DNA of 64,000 nucleotides from Pseudomonas izuensis (GCF_009861505.1 NZ_WTFT01000007.1:62001-126000), one strand, 5' to 3'. Counted from the first letter of the stretch, positions 9,389 through 19,320 are shown. Notes: a model not told the origin generated them from the letters alone. Made by a program: numbers and translations.

Positions 9389-10192
9389 TCAGACCTCGTT
9401 GAGCTGTTGGGCGGCTGTCAGCGCCGCGCGGCCGCGAGGGCCATGGAAGTATTCGTGAATCCACGCGTCATCGGTTTCCGAGACGACATCGATGGCATCG
9501 GCCACCAGCACTTTCTTCTGCGCCAACACCGCCACCCGATCCGTAATGGTGTAGAGGGTGTCGAGGTCGTGGGTCACCAGGAAAACGCTCAGGCCCAAGG
9601 CATCGCGCAGGGTCAGGATCAGTTGATCGAAGGCGGCGGCACCGATCGGATCGAGGCCGGCGGTGGGTTCGTCGAGGAACAGGATGTCCGGGTCCAGCGC
9701 CAAGGCCCGTGCCAGTGCGGCTCGCTTGATCATGCCGCCGGACAGGGACGCGGGGTATTTGTCCGCCGCCGACAGTGGCAAGCCGGCCAGGGCCATTTTC
9801 ACCGCCGCCAGATGCTCAGCGTCGTCACGACTCAAACCGGCGTGTTCGATAAGGGGCAGGGCGACGTTCTCGGTCACAGTCAACGAAGAGAACAGGGCGC
9901 CTTTTTGAAACAGCACGCCGAAGCGCCGTTCCACCAACGAGCGTTCGCGCTCGGACAAACTCGGCAGGTTTTTACCGAAGACCTTCACCACGCCTTCGCT
10001 GGGCTGGCGCAGGCCGACAATACTGCGCAACAGCACCGACTTGCCACTACCGGAGCCACCGACCACCGCGAGGATTTCGCCCTTGTACAAGTCCAGGTCG
10101 AGGTTCTCATGCACGCTCTGCCGGCCAAAGCGATTGCATAGCCCGCGGACTTCGATCACCGCCTCGGCGGGCGCTCGGGGAATACGGCTCAC
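9389..10192 (-). CDS. MlaF-like ABC transporter ATPase
   Basis: 267-residue ATP-binding subunit with Walker A GGSGSGKS, signature LSGGM, Walker B ILFLDEPTAG and the H-loop THD. I chose the GTG at 10192, whose GTGA overlaps the permease stop. A longer frame reading back to 10327 runs antisense-like through the permease and lacks family similarity. It powers the Mla-type lipid transporter encoded by its neighbours. Confidence 0.9.
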   Translation of the reverse strand: MSRIPRAPAEAVIEVRGLCNRFGRQSVHENLDLDLYKGEILAVVGGSGSGKSVLLRSIVGLRQPSEGVVKVFGKNLPSLSERERSLVERRFGVLFQKGALFSSLTVTENVALPLIEHAGLSRDDAEHLAAVKMALAGLPLSAADKYPASLSGGMIKRAALARALALDPDILFLDEPTAGLDPIGAAAFDQLILTLRDALGLSVFLVTHDLDTLYTITDRVAVLAQKKVLVADAIDVVSETDDAWIHEYFHGPRGRAALTAAQQLNEV

Positions 10193-11337
10193 CAACTGAT
10201 CTCCATGAAAAACAGCGCGGCCACGGCGTCGAGCACGATCACCACGAAAATCGACTGCACCACGGCGGAGGTGGTGTGCGCACCGACAGACTCGGCGCTG
10301 CCACTGACCTTGAAGCCTTCGAGGCAACCGATGGCAGCAATCAGGAAGGCAAAAACCGGCGCTTTGATCATCCCCACCAGAAAGTGCTGAACGCCGATGT
10401 TCGATTGCAGCAACGACAGGAACATCGCCGGGGAAATATCCAGCGACACCGCACAGACCAAGGCACCACCGACAATCCCCGACACCATCGCCAGAAACGT
10501 CAGCATCGGCAACGCGACCAACAGGGCCAGGACCCGGGGCACCACCAGCAGCTCCATGGGATCGAGACCCAGGGTGCGGATCGCGTCGATTTCTTCGTTG
10601 GCTTTCATCGAACCAATCTGCGCGGTGAAGGCACTGGCGGTTCGTCCGGCCATCAGGATCGCCGTCAGCAATACCGCGAACTCACGCAGGAAGGAGAATG
10701 CCACCAGATGCACGGTAAACACCGTGGCACCAAAGTTGGCCAATACCGTCGCGCCTAGAAACGCCACCACGGCGCCCACCAGAAACGTCAGCAGGGCGAC
10801 GATGGGCGCCGCGTCGAGGCCGGTCTGTTCGATGTGCGCAACCATCGGCGTGACCCGCCAGCATTTCGGGCGAAACAGACCGCGCAGGATGGTTTCCAGA
10901 ATCAGGCCGACGAAACCCAGCAATTGCAAGGTGTCCTGCCAGACCGTGTCCACGGCGCGGCCGATGCGAGTCAGCAATTGAATGCCGACGCTGGTTTCCG
11001 GCTCCTTGATGGGTACGCAGAAATCCGTCAGGGAGCGATAGATCGTTTGCAACAGGGCGCGGTCGGCGGAAGAGATCGTGCAGTCGGGGTGTTCGGCAGA
11101 ACGGCTCAGGCGCTCGGAACCCAGCAGCTCGACCAACAGCGACGCACCTGCAGTGTCCAGGGCACCGAGCCCGTTGAGGTCGATACGGGTGCTGTCGTCG
11201 TATTGGCCTTCGAGCTTTTTGCTCAGGCGCTTGAGGTCGGCGTAATGGGCGAGCGTCCAGTCCCCCGTCACCTGTATCTGAGGCGGGGTGTGCGAGGTGT
11301 CCAGTCGGGCATTGCCGGCCACTGTGCTACTGGTCAT
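10189..11337 (-). CDS. STAS-MlaE fusion permease of an Mla-like lipid transporter
   Basis: 382 residues. An N-terminal STAS-like domain (about 15-110, RIDLNGLGALDTAGASLLVELL) resembles MlaB and is fused to an MlaE permease (about 140-382). The permease has the conserved REFAVLLTAILMAGRTASAFTAQ helix and the EEIDAIRTLGLDP coupling motif that contacts the ATPase. In canonical mla operons MlaB and MlaE are separate proteins. First gene of the operon permease-ATPase-MCE-lipoprotein. Confidence 0.9.
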   Translation of the reverse strand: MTSSTVAGNARLDTSHTPPQIQVTGDWTLAHYADLKRLSKKLEGQYDDSTRIDLNGLGALDTAGASLLVELLGSERLSRSAEHPDCTISSADRALLQTIYRSLTDFCVPIKEPETSVGIQLLTRIGRAVDTVWQDTLQLLGFVGLILETILRGLFRPKCWRVTPMVAHIEQTGLDAAPIVALLTFLVGAVVAFLGATVLANFGATVFTVHLVAFSFLREFAVLLTAILMAGRTASAFTAQIGSMKANEEIDAIRTLGLDPMELLVVPRVLALLVALPMLTFLAMVSGIVGGALVCAVSLDISPAMFLSLLQSNIGVQHFLVGMIKAPVFAFLIAAIGCLEGFKVSGSAESVGAHTTSAVVQSIFVVIVLDAVAALFFMEISW

Positions 11338-11392
11338 AAACTCCGTGCTTTTTCGGCTAGTTACGCAGACCTACGTAATAGCACGAACCGTC

Positions 11393-12421
11393 TTACTTTT
11401 CTTTGATCGGTGTGCTGTCGGTGATCGTGAAGCGCAGCACGCCGATCAACTGCCCGTCTTCGGTCAGCACCCGGACTTGCCAGTTGCCCGCCGGGTTGCC
11501 GGGGAAGTTCTGTTTGTGAGTCCAGGCGCGATAACCTTCCTTGCGCCCGCCATGGATATCCAGCGCGATGCGATCGACCTCTTTGCCGTTGAACTGCCAG
11601 ACGTGATAAATCCGCTCGTCGAGGCCACGCGGGGCGTTGATGGCGGTATAGGCGTATAACCCGTCTCCACGGATCTGCTCGGCACTGACTTCATCCAGGC
11701 TCTTGCCGGGCGTGCGGTCCTGCATTTGCGTGCTGATGGCCACGTCGGTCATCCACAGTGTCGCCGGCGGCACCCACGAGCGCAGTACCCAACCCACGCC
11801 GCCGATACCGAGGGTGATACTCAGGATCGCCAGTGCGTTGCGTACCGTGCGGATCGGGAAAATCGACGCCAGGCTCGGGAATGACAGCACCACAGCGATG
11901 CCCAGCGCCCATTTGAAACTTTGCGAAGTGGTGAGGTGCATGATCACCGGTAACGCGGTGAGCAGGGCGGCGAACAGCGTCAGCGTATGCAACGCCAGGA
12001 ACGCCCAGCGCCGCGGCGCCAACCACTTGTAGTAGAGCGGATCGATGATGGAAACCAGCGCCGCGATGCCCAACAGCCCGGTGAAAAACAGTTGGCCGCT
12101 GTTCCAGGTGGTGGTGATGAAAAAGAACGGCAGGACGAAGAACAGGCTTTCCTGATGAATCATCTGCGTTGCATAACGCAGCAATGGCTCGGGAATTTCC
12201 CGCTTGAAGATCCGGGCGAACAGCCTGGTCAGGCTGTTTTCCAGCATCAGCCAGACCCAACTGATCAGCATGATGGTGGTGATCCAGCTTGCCAGCCCCT
12301 GCTGCCGATCCACCAGGATGAAACTGCCGACCCCGGAGATAAAACCACCGAGCGCAATGACCCCGGGGTAGCGCTTCATCAGTTCGAGGATGCGCTGTAC
12401 GAAAAGGGTCAGGGTCGGCAT
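11393..12421 (-). CDS. DUF5924/DUF2914 membrane protein
   Basis: Predicted inner-membrane protein of 342 residues from the preferred start MPTLTLFVQRILELMKRYPG; an upstream in-frame ATG at 12496 would add 25 basic residues. About seven TM helices are followed by a periplasmic or cytosolic C-terminal domain (about 230-342) with the DUF2914 pattern YHVWQFNGKEVDRI and NWQVRVLTEDGQLIG. Function unknown. It lies between the Mla-like operon and the M16 peptidase. Confidence 0.8.
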   Translation of the reverse strand: MPTLTLFVQRILELMKRYPGVIALGGFISGVGSFILVDRQQGLASWITTIMLISWVWLMLENSLTRLFARIFKREIPEPLLRYATQMIHQESLFFVLPFFFITTTWNSGQLFFTGLLGIAALVSIIDPLYYKWLAPRRWAFLALHTLTLFAALLTALPVIMHLTTSQSFKWALGIAVVLSFPSLASIFPIRTVRNALAILSITLGIGGVGWVLRSWVPPATLWMTDVAISTQMQDRTPGKSLDEVSAEQIRGDGLYAYTAINAPRGLDERIYHVWQFNGKEVDRIALDIHGGRKEGYRAWTHKQNFPGNPAGNWQVRVLTEDGQLIGVLRFTITDSTPIKEK

Positions 12422-12499
12422 TCGGCGGTTCACAATAGTCGTAGGAAAAATCCTCGACAGGGTAACGCTGGCGGGGCGGTGTGGCGAGGGCCGCATCGG

Positions 12500-13876
12500 T
12501 TATCGGCTGCGATGAAGGCGCCAACCCACGAGACCGAGCGCCAACAACCCCAGCACCCCGGCAATCGCCCACAGTACCTGATCATCACTCAGCAAAGGCT
12601 TTTCGATCCGCACATACCCCGGTTGCAAGAGCAGTTCGCGCATCGCCTTGTTCGCTTCCGCCAGAGTCACCCCTTGCAGTTCCCGGGCCGGGTCGGCGAA
12701 GCGGCCATCCTCGTAGTCCCCGATGGCGCTCCAGTAGTAATCGGCCAGTGCGCTATTGCCTTGCACCGCCCAGGCCTGGCGGGCGATGGCGGCTTGTTTG
12801 AGGCGGTTGAAGGTCTCGGCATTCAGGCCGTCCTTGAGCAAGCCGGCTTTCAATTCATCCAGTACCTTTAGCGCCTCGTCGACGTCGTCGCGCTCCAGGT
12901 CGGCATTCAGGCTCATGAAGCCCACACCACCGAACACCTCACGCTCGGCCCATGGTCCGTAGGACAAGCCGTGCGCCAGGCGCAACTGGCGATACAGCGC
13001 CCAATCCAGATAGTCCTTGAGCAAGTCGAAGGTTTCGTCGTGCTGATCTTCCAGCACCGGTTCCGGTACCAGCCAGTGCAGCTTGGCCCCACCGCCGACA
13101 AAGCCACGAGTCAGGTTGCGCTCATGGGCGGCACTGGCCTGGATTTGTGGCAGTGCCGGATGGCCCGTCGGCTCGATCGGCTTCAGCGCGCCGTAGGTTC
13201 GATCCAGATAAGCCGGTAGCAAACGGTCAAGATCACCGACCACGATCAGTGTCATGTTGTTGGGCGCGTACCAATCCTTGCGCAACTTCTCCAGTTGTTC
13301 GCGGGTCAGTTGATCGACTTCCGCGCGTTCCGGGCATTTGAGGCCTAGTTCGACGGCCAGCTGCTTACTGGCGGTATGCCCCAGATCCTGGCGATCCAGC
13401 CAGCGCTGCAAATGCGAGTAATGGCCGCCGTCTTCGCGCTCGACCACTTGCTTGGCGGCGTTGATGGCGTTGTCATCGAATCGGGTCTGGGTCAGCAACG
13501 CCAACAGCAGGTCAAGGACCTTGCGCTGGTTTTTGGCCGGGGCTTCGATCACGAAGGTGGTATCAGCGTTGCTGGTGAAAGCGTTCCATTCGCCCCCAAG
13601 CGCTTGCATGCGCTCCTCCAGACCGCCTTCGCCACTGGCGTCGATGCCACTGAACAGCAAGTGTTCGAGCAGGTGCGGCAACTCTTTCTCGGCGCAGCTG
13701 AAATCATCGATACCGACGCCCACCACCAGCCGAATCGCCACGTGCCCCCGTTCCGTGCCGGGCTTGAGCAGCAATTGCAAACCGTTACGCAGGGTGTAGC
13801 CCTCGACCTGGAAGCGATCCAGGGCGAATGACGGTATTGAACCCAGCAACAGGCAGACGAACAACAGACAACGCAT
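12500..13876 (-). CDS. M16-family zinc metallopeptidase
   Basis: 458-residue secreted or membrane-anchored insulinase-type peptidase. The signal peptide starts at MRCLLFVCLLLGSIPSFA. Zinc-binding HLLEH is present (residues about 67-71), with the downstream glutamate in VVEREDGGH, so the active site looks intact. The M16 C-terminal half follows, and a single TM (VLWAIAGVLGLLALGLVGW) with a basic tail ends the protein. Start at 13876 is chosen because the open frame further upstream runs through a REPIN. Substrate unknown. Confidence 0.88.
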   Translation of the reverse strand: MRCLLFVCLLLGSIPSFALDRFQVEGYTLRNGLQLLLKPGTERGHVAIRLVVGVGIDDFSCAEKELPHLLEHLLFSGIDASGEGGLEERMQALGGEWNAFTSNADTTFVIEAPAKNQRKVLDLLLALLTQTRFDDNAINAAKQVVEREDGGHYSHLQRWLDRQDLGHTASKQLAVELGLKCPERAEVDQLTREQLEKLRKDWYAPNNMTLIVVGDLDRLLPAYLDRTYGALKPIEPTGHPALPQIQASAAHERNLTRGFVGGGAKLHWLVPEPVLEDQHDETFDLLKDYLDWALYRQLRLAHGLSYGPWAEREVFGGVGFMSLNADLERDDVDEALKVLDELKAGLLKDGLNAETFNRLKQAAIARQAWAVQGNSALADYYWSAIGDYEDGRFADPARELQGVTLAEANKAMRELLLQPGYVRIEKPLLSDDQVLWAIAGVLGLLALGLVGWRLHRSR

Positions 13877-13927
13877 AACAAGCTTCCAGGCAACCAATCG
13901 GAGATCCGTGTCGTCCTTCAGGCCGCT

Positions 13928-13999
13928 ATCGCGGGCAAGCCCGCTCCCACGATAAATCTTTGGTGTACTCGGACCTGTGGGAGCGGGCTTGCCCGCGAT
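13928..13999. repeat. REPIN 3
   Basis: Facing arms of the GCGGGCAAGCCCGC subtype lie between the M16 peptidase and the Na/Pi transporter genes. Confidence 0.9.
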
Positions 14000-14050
14000 G
14001 ACGGCATTGAGGTTGAACCAATGTAACTGACTGACCACACTGCCAGACGT

Positions 14051-15709
14051 TCAAGGCGAATGCGTGGTGTCCGCCAAATCGTCGGCAGCCAGTGCACCCG
14101 TGTCGGACGTTTCCAACACCACATAAGCACTGCTGCAAAACAGCGAGTTCAGACGCTTCATGTCGGCGATCAGTTCCAGGTGCAGCGAACTGGTCTCGAT
14201 ACTCTGCACAATCTTACGTTGCAAACGGCTGACATGAGCGTGGGCCAGGCGGCGCTCCTGTGCACGAAAGCGACGTTTCTCACGCAATAACTGGCGGGCA
14301 CTTTCCTTATCGGCGCTCAGAAACACCGACAACCCCAGGCGCAGATTGGAAATCAGCTGAGCGTGCAGCCCCGCCAATTCTTCAAGGCCAACCTCGGAAA
14401 ACGACCGTCGCTGCGCGGTTTTCTGCTGCTGGACCTTGCGCAACATGCGTTCGATCAGGTCGCTGGCCAATTTCAGGTTGATCGCCAGTTCGATGATTTC
14501 CGCCCAGCGCCGGCTGTCCTGGTCGCTGAGGTCCTCACGGGGCATTTGCGCCAGATAGAGTTTGATCGCGCTATAGAGCGATTCCACATCATCAGTCAGG
14601 CGACGCACTTCCTGGGTGACGGCGGTTTGCTTGCCACGCAGCACATCGAGCATGGCCTCGAGCATGCTGTCGACCAGATCGCCCATGCGAAGGGTTTCCC
14701 GAGCTGCGTTAGCCAGCGCCAGGCTGGGGGTTACCAGCGCGCTCGGATCAAGGTGACGCGGTTTGGCCATGCCATTGACTTGCGGTCGCTCCGGGAGCAC
14801 CCAGGCGCAGAACCTGGCCATCGGCCCGACGCTGGGCAACAGGATCAGGCAGCGTGTGGTGTTGTAGAGCAGGTGGAAGCCGATGACCATTTCCTGAGGA
14901 CTGAAGTCGAGGCTGTCGATCCAGTGCACCAAGGGGTTGAGCACCGGAATGATCAGCAACAGGCCGATCAGTTTGTACAACAGGCTGCCCAGCGCCACCT
15001 GACGCCCGGCGGCGTTCTGCATGCTGGTGCTGAGGAACGCGAGCACACCGCTGCCGATATTGGCGCCGATGACCAGGCCGAGGGCCACCGGCAGGCCGAT
15101 CACCTTGGCACCGGCCAGGGTCGCGGTCAGCAGCACCGCCGCCAGGCTGGAGTAGGAAATCATGGCGAACAGTGCACCCATCAGGGCATCGAGCAGGATG
15201 TCGCCAGTCAGGGAGGCAAAGATCACCTTTACCCCTTTGGCATGGGTGATCGGCGCAGCAGCTTCGACGATCAGCTGCAGCGCCAGAATGATCAACCCCA
15301 GACCGATTGCAACCCGGCCCAGCTGGCCCAATCGGGTCTGTTTGCGCGACAGGAAGAAAATCACCCCGATAAAGATCAGCAACGGCGACAGCCAGGACAG
15401 GTCGAAGGTCAGCACCCGCGCCATCAGCGCCGTACCGACATCGGCCCCGAGCATCGTCGCCAGTGCAGGAGTCAGCGCCATCAGGCCCTGACCGACGAAC
15501 GAGGTGACGAGCATGGCCGTGGCATTGCTGCTCTGCACCATGGCGGTGACCACGATCCCCGAGATGAAGGCCAGCCAGCGCTTGGACATGTTTCGGCCAA
15601 TGACATGGCGCAGGTTGGAGCCGTAGACCCGCAGGATGCCGGTTCGGACGATGTGCGTGCCCCAGATCAGCAAGGCCACGGCTGAGAGCAAATTGAGCAG
15701 GGTGAGCAT
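14051..15709 (-). CDS. Na+/phosphate cotransporter family protein (NptA/YjbB-like)
   Basis: 552-residue protein. The N-terminal half has two inverted Na/Pi cotransporter repeats with the QSSNATAMLVTS and SYSSLAAVLLTAT motifs. The C-terminal half (about 330-530) is a cytosolic PhoU-like helical domain (MGDLVDSMLEAMLDVL). This fusion is the usual architecture of the bacterial family, which imports or exports phosphate with sodium. Monocistronic. Confidence 0.88.
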   Translation of the reverse strand: MLTLLNLLSAVALLIWGTHIVRTGILRVYGSNLRHVIGRNMSKRWLAFISGIVVTAMVQSSNATAMLVTSFVGQGLMALTPALATMLGADVGTALMARVLTFDLSWLSPLLIFIGVIFFLSRKQTRLGQLGRVAIGLGLIILALQLIVEAAAPITHAKGVKVIFASLTGDILLDALMGALFAMISYSSLAAVLLTATLAGAKVIGLPVALGLVIGANIGSGVLAFLSTSMQNAAGRQVALGSLLYKLIGLLLIIPVLNPLVHWIDSLDFSPQEMVIGFHLLYNTTRCLILLPSVGPMARFCAWVLPERPQVNGMAKPRHLDPSALVTPSLALANAARETLRMGDLVDSMLEAMLDVLRGKQTAVTQEVRRLTDDVESLYSAIKLYLAQMPREDLSDQDSRRWAEIIELAINLKLASDLIERMLRKVQQQKTAQRRSFSEVGLEELAGLHAQLISNLRLGLSVFLSADKESARQLLREKRRFRAQERRLAHAHVSRLQRKIVQSIETSSLHLELIADMKRLNSLFCSSAYVVLETSDTGALAADDLADTTHSP

Positions 15710-15875
15710 GACGGCCCCCTGAGCTGGTAGCGCCCCAAAGGGGCAAGTTGGCGGTACCGCGACGTTCTACGTTTTGTACTTAAGCTGTAGTTGGCTAACA
15801 GTCTGGGCGCCAGCATCGCATAGCTAAACAAGTGATTGAAATAAAACTGTCATGAAAACAGCTTCATGCAGGCAT

Positions 15876-15901
15876 GAAAAAGGGGCCCGAAGGCCCCTTT
15901 C
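15876..15901. terminator. Rho-independent terminator
   Basis: Stem AAAGGGGCC-CGAA-GGCCCCTTT is followed by a short T-rich tail, just downstream of the terC stop on the minus strand. An A-run on the other side makes it potentially bidirectional. Confidence 0.75.
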
Positions 15902-15913
15902 TCACATCCTGAA

Positions 15914-16681
15914 TTACTGCCCCGGAATGTCCTTGCGCAGTTTCACCGGATCCTGCTGCTTCTTCTTTTTCGCAATCGCGGTACGCATCTTGATGTTGAT
16001 CGCTTCAACCGCCAGCGAGAACGCCATGGCGAAGTAGACGTAGCCTTTTGGCACATGCACGTCGAAGGATTCGGCAATCAGCACGGTACCGACGATCAGC
16101 AGGAACGCCAGAGCCAGCATTTTCAGCGACGGGTGCTTGTCGATGAACTCGCTGATAGTACCGGAAGCCCACATCATCACCAGCACCGCCACGATGATCG
16201 CCGCGACCATGACCGGTACGTGGGACACCATGCCGACTGCGGTGATCACCGAGTCCAGGGAGAACACGATGTCGATGATTGCGATCTGGATGATGGTGTA
16301 GAGGAAATTACCGCCCTTGCCACCTGGTTCTTCGTTGGTTTCGTCTTCACCTTCCAGCGCGTGGTACATCTCTTGCGAGCTCTTCCACAGCAAGAACAGA
16401 CCACCGAAGAACAGGATCAGGTCACGCCCGGAAATACCCTGGCCGAACACTACGAACAGGTCGGCAGTCAGACGCATGACCCAGGTGATCGACAACAGCA
16501 ACAGAATCCGCGTGACCATGGCCAGCGCCAGACCGAAGATCCGGGTGCGCGCCTGCATGTGTTTGGGCATGCGGCTGACCAGAATCGAAATCATGATGAT
16601 GTTATCGATACCCAGGACGATTTCCAGGGCGGTCAGGGTGAAGAAGGCAACCCAGATTTCAGGGTTGGTCAGCCATTCCAT
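15914..16681 (-). CDS. TerC family integral membrane protein
   Basis: 255-residue polytopic protein with the TerC signatures ALEIVLGIDNIIMIS and IIDIVFSLDSVITAVG. Acidic residues inside TM helices suggest metal-ion handling; TerC relatives in other bacteria export Mn2+ or contribute to tellurite resistance. The cytoplasmic loop contains an acidic EGEDETNEE stretch. Ends in a Lys-rich tail before a strong terminator. Confidence 0.9.
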   Translation of the reverse strand: MEWLTNPEIWVAFFTLTALEIVLGIDNIIMISILVSRMPKHMQARTRIFGLALAMVTRILLLLSITWVMRLTADLFVVFGQGISGRDLILFFGGLFLLWKSSQEMYHALEGEDETNEEPGGKGGNFLYTIIQIAIIDIVFSLDSVITAVGMVSHVPVMVAAIIVAVLVMMWASGTISEFIDKHPSLKMLALAFLLIVGTVLIAESFDVHVPKGYVYFAMAFSLAVEAINIKMRTAIAKKKKQQDPVKLRKDIPGQ

Positions 16682-16766
16682 GTGTATTCCTTTGAGCGAG
16701 TGTTAAACCACAAGGGGCCCGGACTTCAAACAGCGAAGCCTGGACCCCAGGTGGTGAGTCTTGGGC

Positions 16767-18074
16767 TTATAGAGTGCTGAACAGCGGAAAAATCCCCATC
16801 AGCAACGCGGCAACCAGTATGCACATGCACACCAGCACTGCCCACTTCAGGGTGAACCGCTGGTGATCACCAAAATCGATCCCGGCCAGGGCCACCAACA
16901 GGTAAGTCGAAGGTACCAGCGGGCTCAACAAGTGGACGGGCTGACCGACGATCGAGGCACGTGCCATTTCCACAGCGGTTATACCGTAGTGACTGGCGGC
17001 TTCGGCAAGTACCGGTAACACGCCGTAATAAAATGCATCGTTCGACATGAAGAAGGTGAACGGCATGCTCACCAGCGCCGTGATCACGGCCAGGTACGGG
17101 CCGAGGAAATCCGGGATCACCGACAACAGGCTTTTCGACATGGCATCGACCATACCGGTGCCCGACAGGATACCGGTGAAGATACCGGCGGCAAAGATCA
17201 GCCCCACCACGGCCAGCACGCTACCGGCGTGGGCCGCGACGCGATCCTTCTGTGCTTGCAGGCACGGATAGTTGACGATCATCGCGATACTGAAGGCCAC
17301 CATGAACAGCACTGGCAGCGGCAGCAGGCCGGCGACCAGGGTGCACATCAGCGCCAGGGTCAGGGCACCGTTAAACCAGATCAGGCTGGGACGACGGGCA
17401 TCCGGGAACTGCGAAACGCTGATTTCGCTGTGATCGATTTCATCACCGATCAGGTGCAACTCACCCAGACGCGCACGTTCACGTTTGCCGTAGAAGTAAG
17501 CGATGGCCAGGATGGCCACGACGCCGGCAGCCATCGCCGGGATCATCGGAACGAAGATCGCCGACGGGTCCACGTGCAGCGCACTGGCCGCACGGGCGGT
17601 CGGGCCACCCCATGGGGTCATGTTCATGACGCCGCCGGCGAGGATGATCAGACCGGCCATGATTCGCGGGCTCATGCCAATGCGGCTGTAGAGCGGCAAC
17701 ATGGCGGCCACGCAGATCATGTAAGTGGTCGCGCCGTCACCATCGAGGGAGACGACGAGCGCCAGTACAGCGGTGCCGACCGAAACTTTCAGCGGGTCAC
17801 CCTTGACCATCTTCAGGATCTTGCGCACGGCCGGGTCGAACAGGCCGGAGTCGATCATCAGGGCGAAGTACAGAATGGCGAACATCAGCATCACGCCGGT
17901 CGGGGCGAGCTTGGTGATGCCTTCGAGCATCATCGGGCCGATTTTCGGGGCGAAGCCACCGAACAGGGCGAAGACGATCGGAATGATGATCAGGGCGATC
18001 AGCGCGGACAGGCGCTTGGTCATGATCAGGAACATGAAGGTGATGACCATGGCGAAGCCAAGGAAAGTCAGCAT
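16767..18074 (-). CDS. CitMHS-family citrate:H+/metal-citrate symporter
   Basis: 435-residue, about 12-TM transporter matching the CitMHS family (Bacillus CitM/CitH type): N-terminal TKRLSALIALIIIPIVFALFGG, the VSLDGDGATTYM motif and GGVMNMTPWGGPTARA. Predicted to import citrate, often complexed with divalent metal. Monocistronic, followed downstream by terC on the same strand after an 85-bp gap. Confidence 0.9.
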   Translation of the reverse strand: MLTFLGFAMVITFMFLIMTKRLSALIALIIIPIVFALFGGFAPKIGPMMLEGITKLAPTGVMLMFAILYFALMIDSGLFDPAVRKILKMVKGDPLKVSVGTAVLALVVSLDGDGATTYMICVAAMLPLYSRIGMSPRIMAGLIILAGGVMNMTPWGGPTARAASALHVDPSAIFVPMIPAMAAGVVAILAIAYFYGKRERARLGELHLIGDEIDHSEISVSQFPDARRPSLIWFNGALTLALMCTLVAGLLPLPVLFMVAFSIAMIVNYPCLQAQKDRVAAHAGSVLAVVGLIFAAGIFTGILSGTGMVDAMSKSLLSVIPDFLGPYLAVITALVSMPFTFFMSNDAFYYGVLPVLAEAASHYGITAVEMARASIVGQPVHLLSPLVPSTYLLVALAGIDFGDHQRFTLKWAVLVCMCILVAALLMGIFPLFSTL

Positions 18075-18492
18075 GGGAATACTCCAGGCGTGGCGCGGCT
18101 AGGGAATGAGCGGACCAGGTGTGATCAGCGCAAAACGGGAAGCACGAGGCGTACGGACGGAGTGACAGCGAAGCGGCGGGTAGTAAAGGACATCAGGATC
18201 ACCATTGTTGTTGTTAAATGGACCTGGCGAGCAATCGAACACTCGCATTGGCCAACCGGTCTATTGCCGGCAGTGGGGGCGATCCTAATCGGGGAAGCTT
18301 TCAGCCAGCTTTCGGCGATGAAAGCGTTGACCGGAAGTACGACCGGTCGTCGGACTGGGGCAGGGAGGTAGACCGAGTCGAGTTCTTCGCGAGCAGGCTC
18401 GCTCCCACAATGATTTTGTGTACGACGCAGATCCCCTGTGGGAGCGAGCCTGCTCGCGAAGGCGTCCGTCAATACACATCAGGAGGAACAGC
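18075..18492. other. Intergenic region between the citrate transporter and the GFA gene
   Basis: 418 bp containing the promoter of the citrate transporter (leftward) and REPIN 4 near its right side. No gene is supported. An AGGAGG at 18481-18486 serves the next gene. Confidence 0.5.
18386..18460. repeat. REPIN 4
   Basis: Facing arms of the GCGAGCAGGCTCGC subtype lie upstream of the GFA-family gene. Confidence 0.9.
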
Positions 18493-18894
18493 ATGACCAA
18501 AATTCATACAGGCGGCTGCCACTGCGGACAACTGCGTTATCAATTCAGCGGTCCATTACGCGATATCGCCCACTGCCACTGCTCGATTTGCCGACGGGTC
18601 AGCGGCGGCATCGTGACCACCTGGATCACCGTGCCCGCGTCGGCTTTCCAATGGCTGGCCGGGACACCGGCGCTGTATGACTCTTCATCGACCAGCGTGC
18701 GCTATTTCTGCGGTAACTGCGGGGCGCAACTGGCGCTCACCACACACCTCAGCCCCGAGAGCATCGACGTGACCATCGCTACTCTCGACCATCCGGAGCA
18801 GGCCCCGGCCGAGCGGCACATCTGGACCGACAGCCGCTTGCCGTGGCTGCACCTGGATGAGCATTTACCCGGCGAGCCGGAAGAAACCCTCTAG
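18493..18894 (+). CDS. GFA (CENP-V/glutathione-dependent formaldehyde-activating) family protein
   Basis: 133-residue zinc-binding protein with the family Cys pattern: GGCHCG near the N-terminus, HCHCSICRR, and FCGNCGAQL. The fold is the Mss4-like zinc ribbon. Members include Gfa, which accelerates formaldehyde-glutathione adduct formation, but most are uncharacterised. The start is fixed by AGGAGG 6 nt upstream. Confidence 0.88.
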   Translation: MTKIHTGGCHCGQLRYQFSGPLRDIAHCHCSICRRVSGGIVTTWITVPASAFQWLAGTPALYDSSSTSVRYFCGNCGAQLALTTHLSPESIDVTIATLDHPEQAPAERHIWTDSRLPWLHLDEHLPGEPEETL

Positions 18895-18911
18895 GTTTAT
18901 AATGAATATGA

Positions 18912-19238
18912 TCAAAAAATAGACAGATCCAGCGGGCGAATCGCACCCATCCAGATCGCGTGTTCGCTGTGGTCCAGCAAGTCATCGCCGGTGTCCGGGT
19001 GCAGAAACACCACGAGCCCCTTGCGGTTGAGCGCCAGCCACGGCAGCACGTCGCCGATCAACTCCGGTCCGAATGCCAACTGGCAACTCCAGTCCGGATG
19101 CGGACCGACCGGGCGCTCGTGCATGCGGCCCATCTTCAGCGCAAACAACTGCGCTGCCTGCTCGCACAAGGCGCGTGCTTGCTCGACAGTGCTGGGGTTG
19201 AAATAGACATGGGCGTGGTAACCCTTGATCGTTCGCAT
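18912..19238 (-). CDS. DOPA 4,5-dioxygenase-family protein
   Basis: 108-residue protein with the compact fold pattern of fungal/bacterial DOPA 4,5-dioxygenases: GYHAHVYF at the N-terminus and a second His cluster (PVGPHPDWSCQ, FLHPDTGDDLLDHSEHAIW) that could ligate iron. Usual length for the family is 105-120. It converges with the GFA gene. The true substrate is unknown. Confidence 0.85.
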   Translation of the reverse strand: MRTIKGYHAHVYFNPSTVEQARALCEQAAQLFALKMGRMHERPVGPHPDWSCQLAFGPELIGDVLPWLALNRKGLVVFLHPDTGDDLLDHSEHAIWMGAIRPLDLSIF

Positions 19239-19320
19239 CTGAAAGCCTCTGAATCGGTTCGAACCCTCGGTGTTACCTAAAGGTCAGACGCCATATGGGT
19301 GAAAAACAGGGAGCGCAGCC

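Noticed and set aside
9389..10327. Longer start for the MlaF-like ATPase
   Set aside because: The extra 45 residues are Arg-rich, overlap the permease C-terminus out of frame, and precede a good GTG overlapping the permease stop.
14363..15685. 440-codon plus-strand frame opposite the Na/Pi transporter
   Set aside because: Antisense shadow of a high-GC gene with no recognisable protein features.
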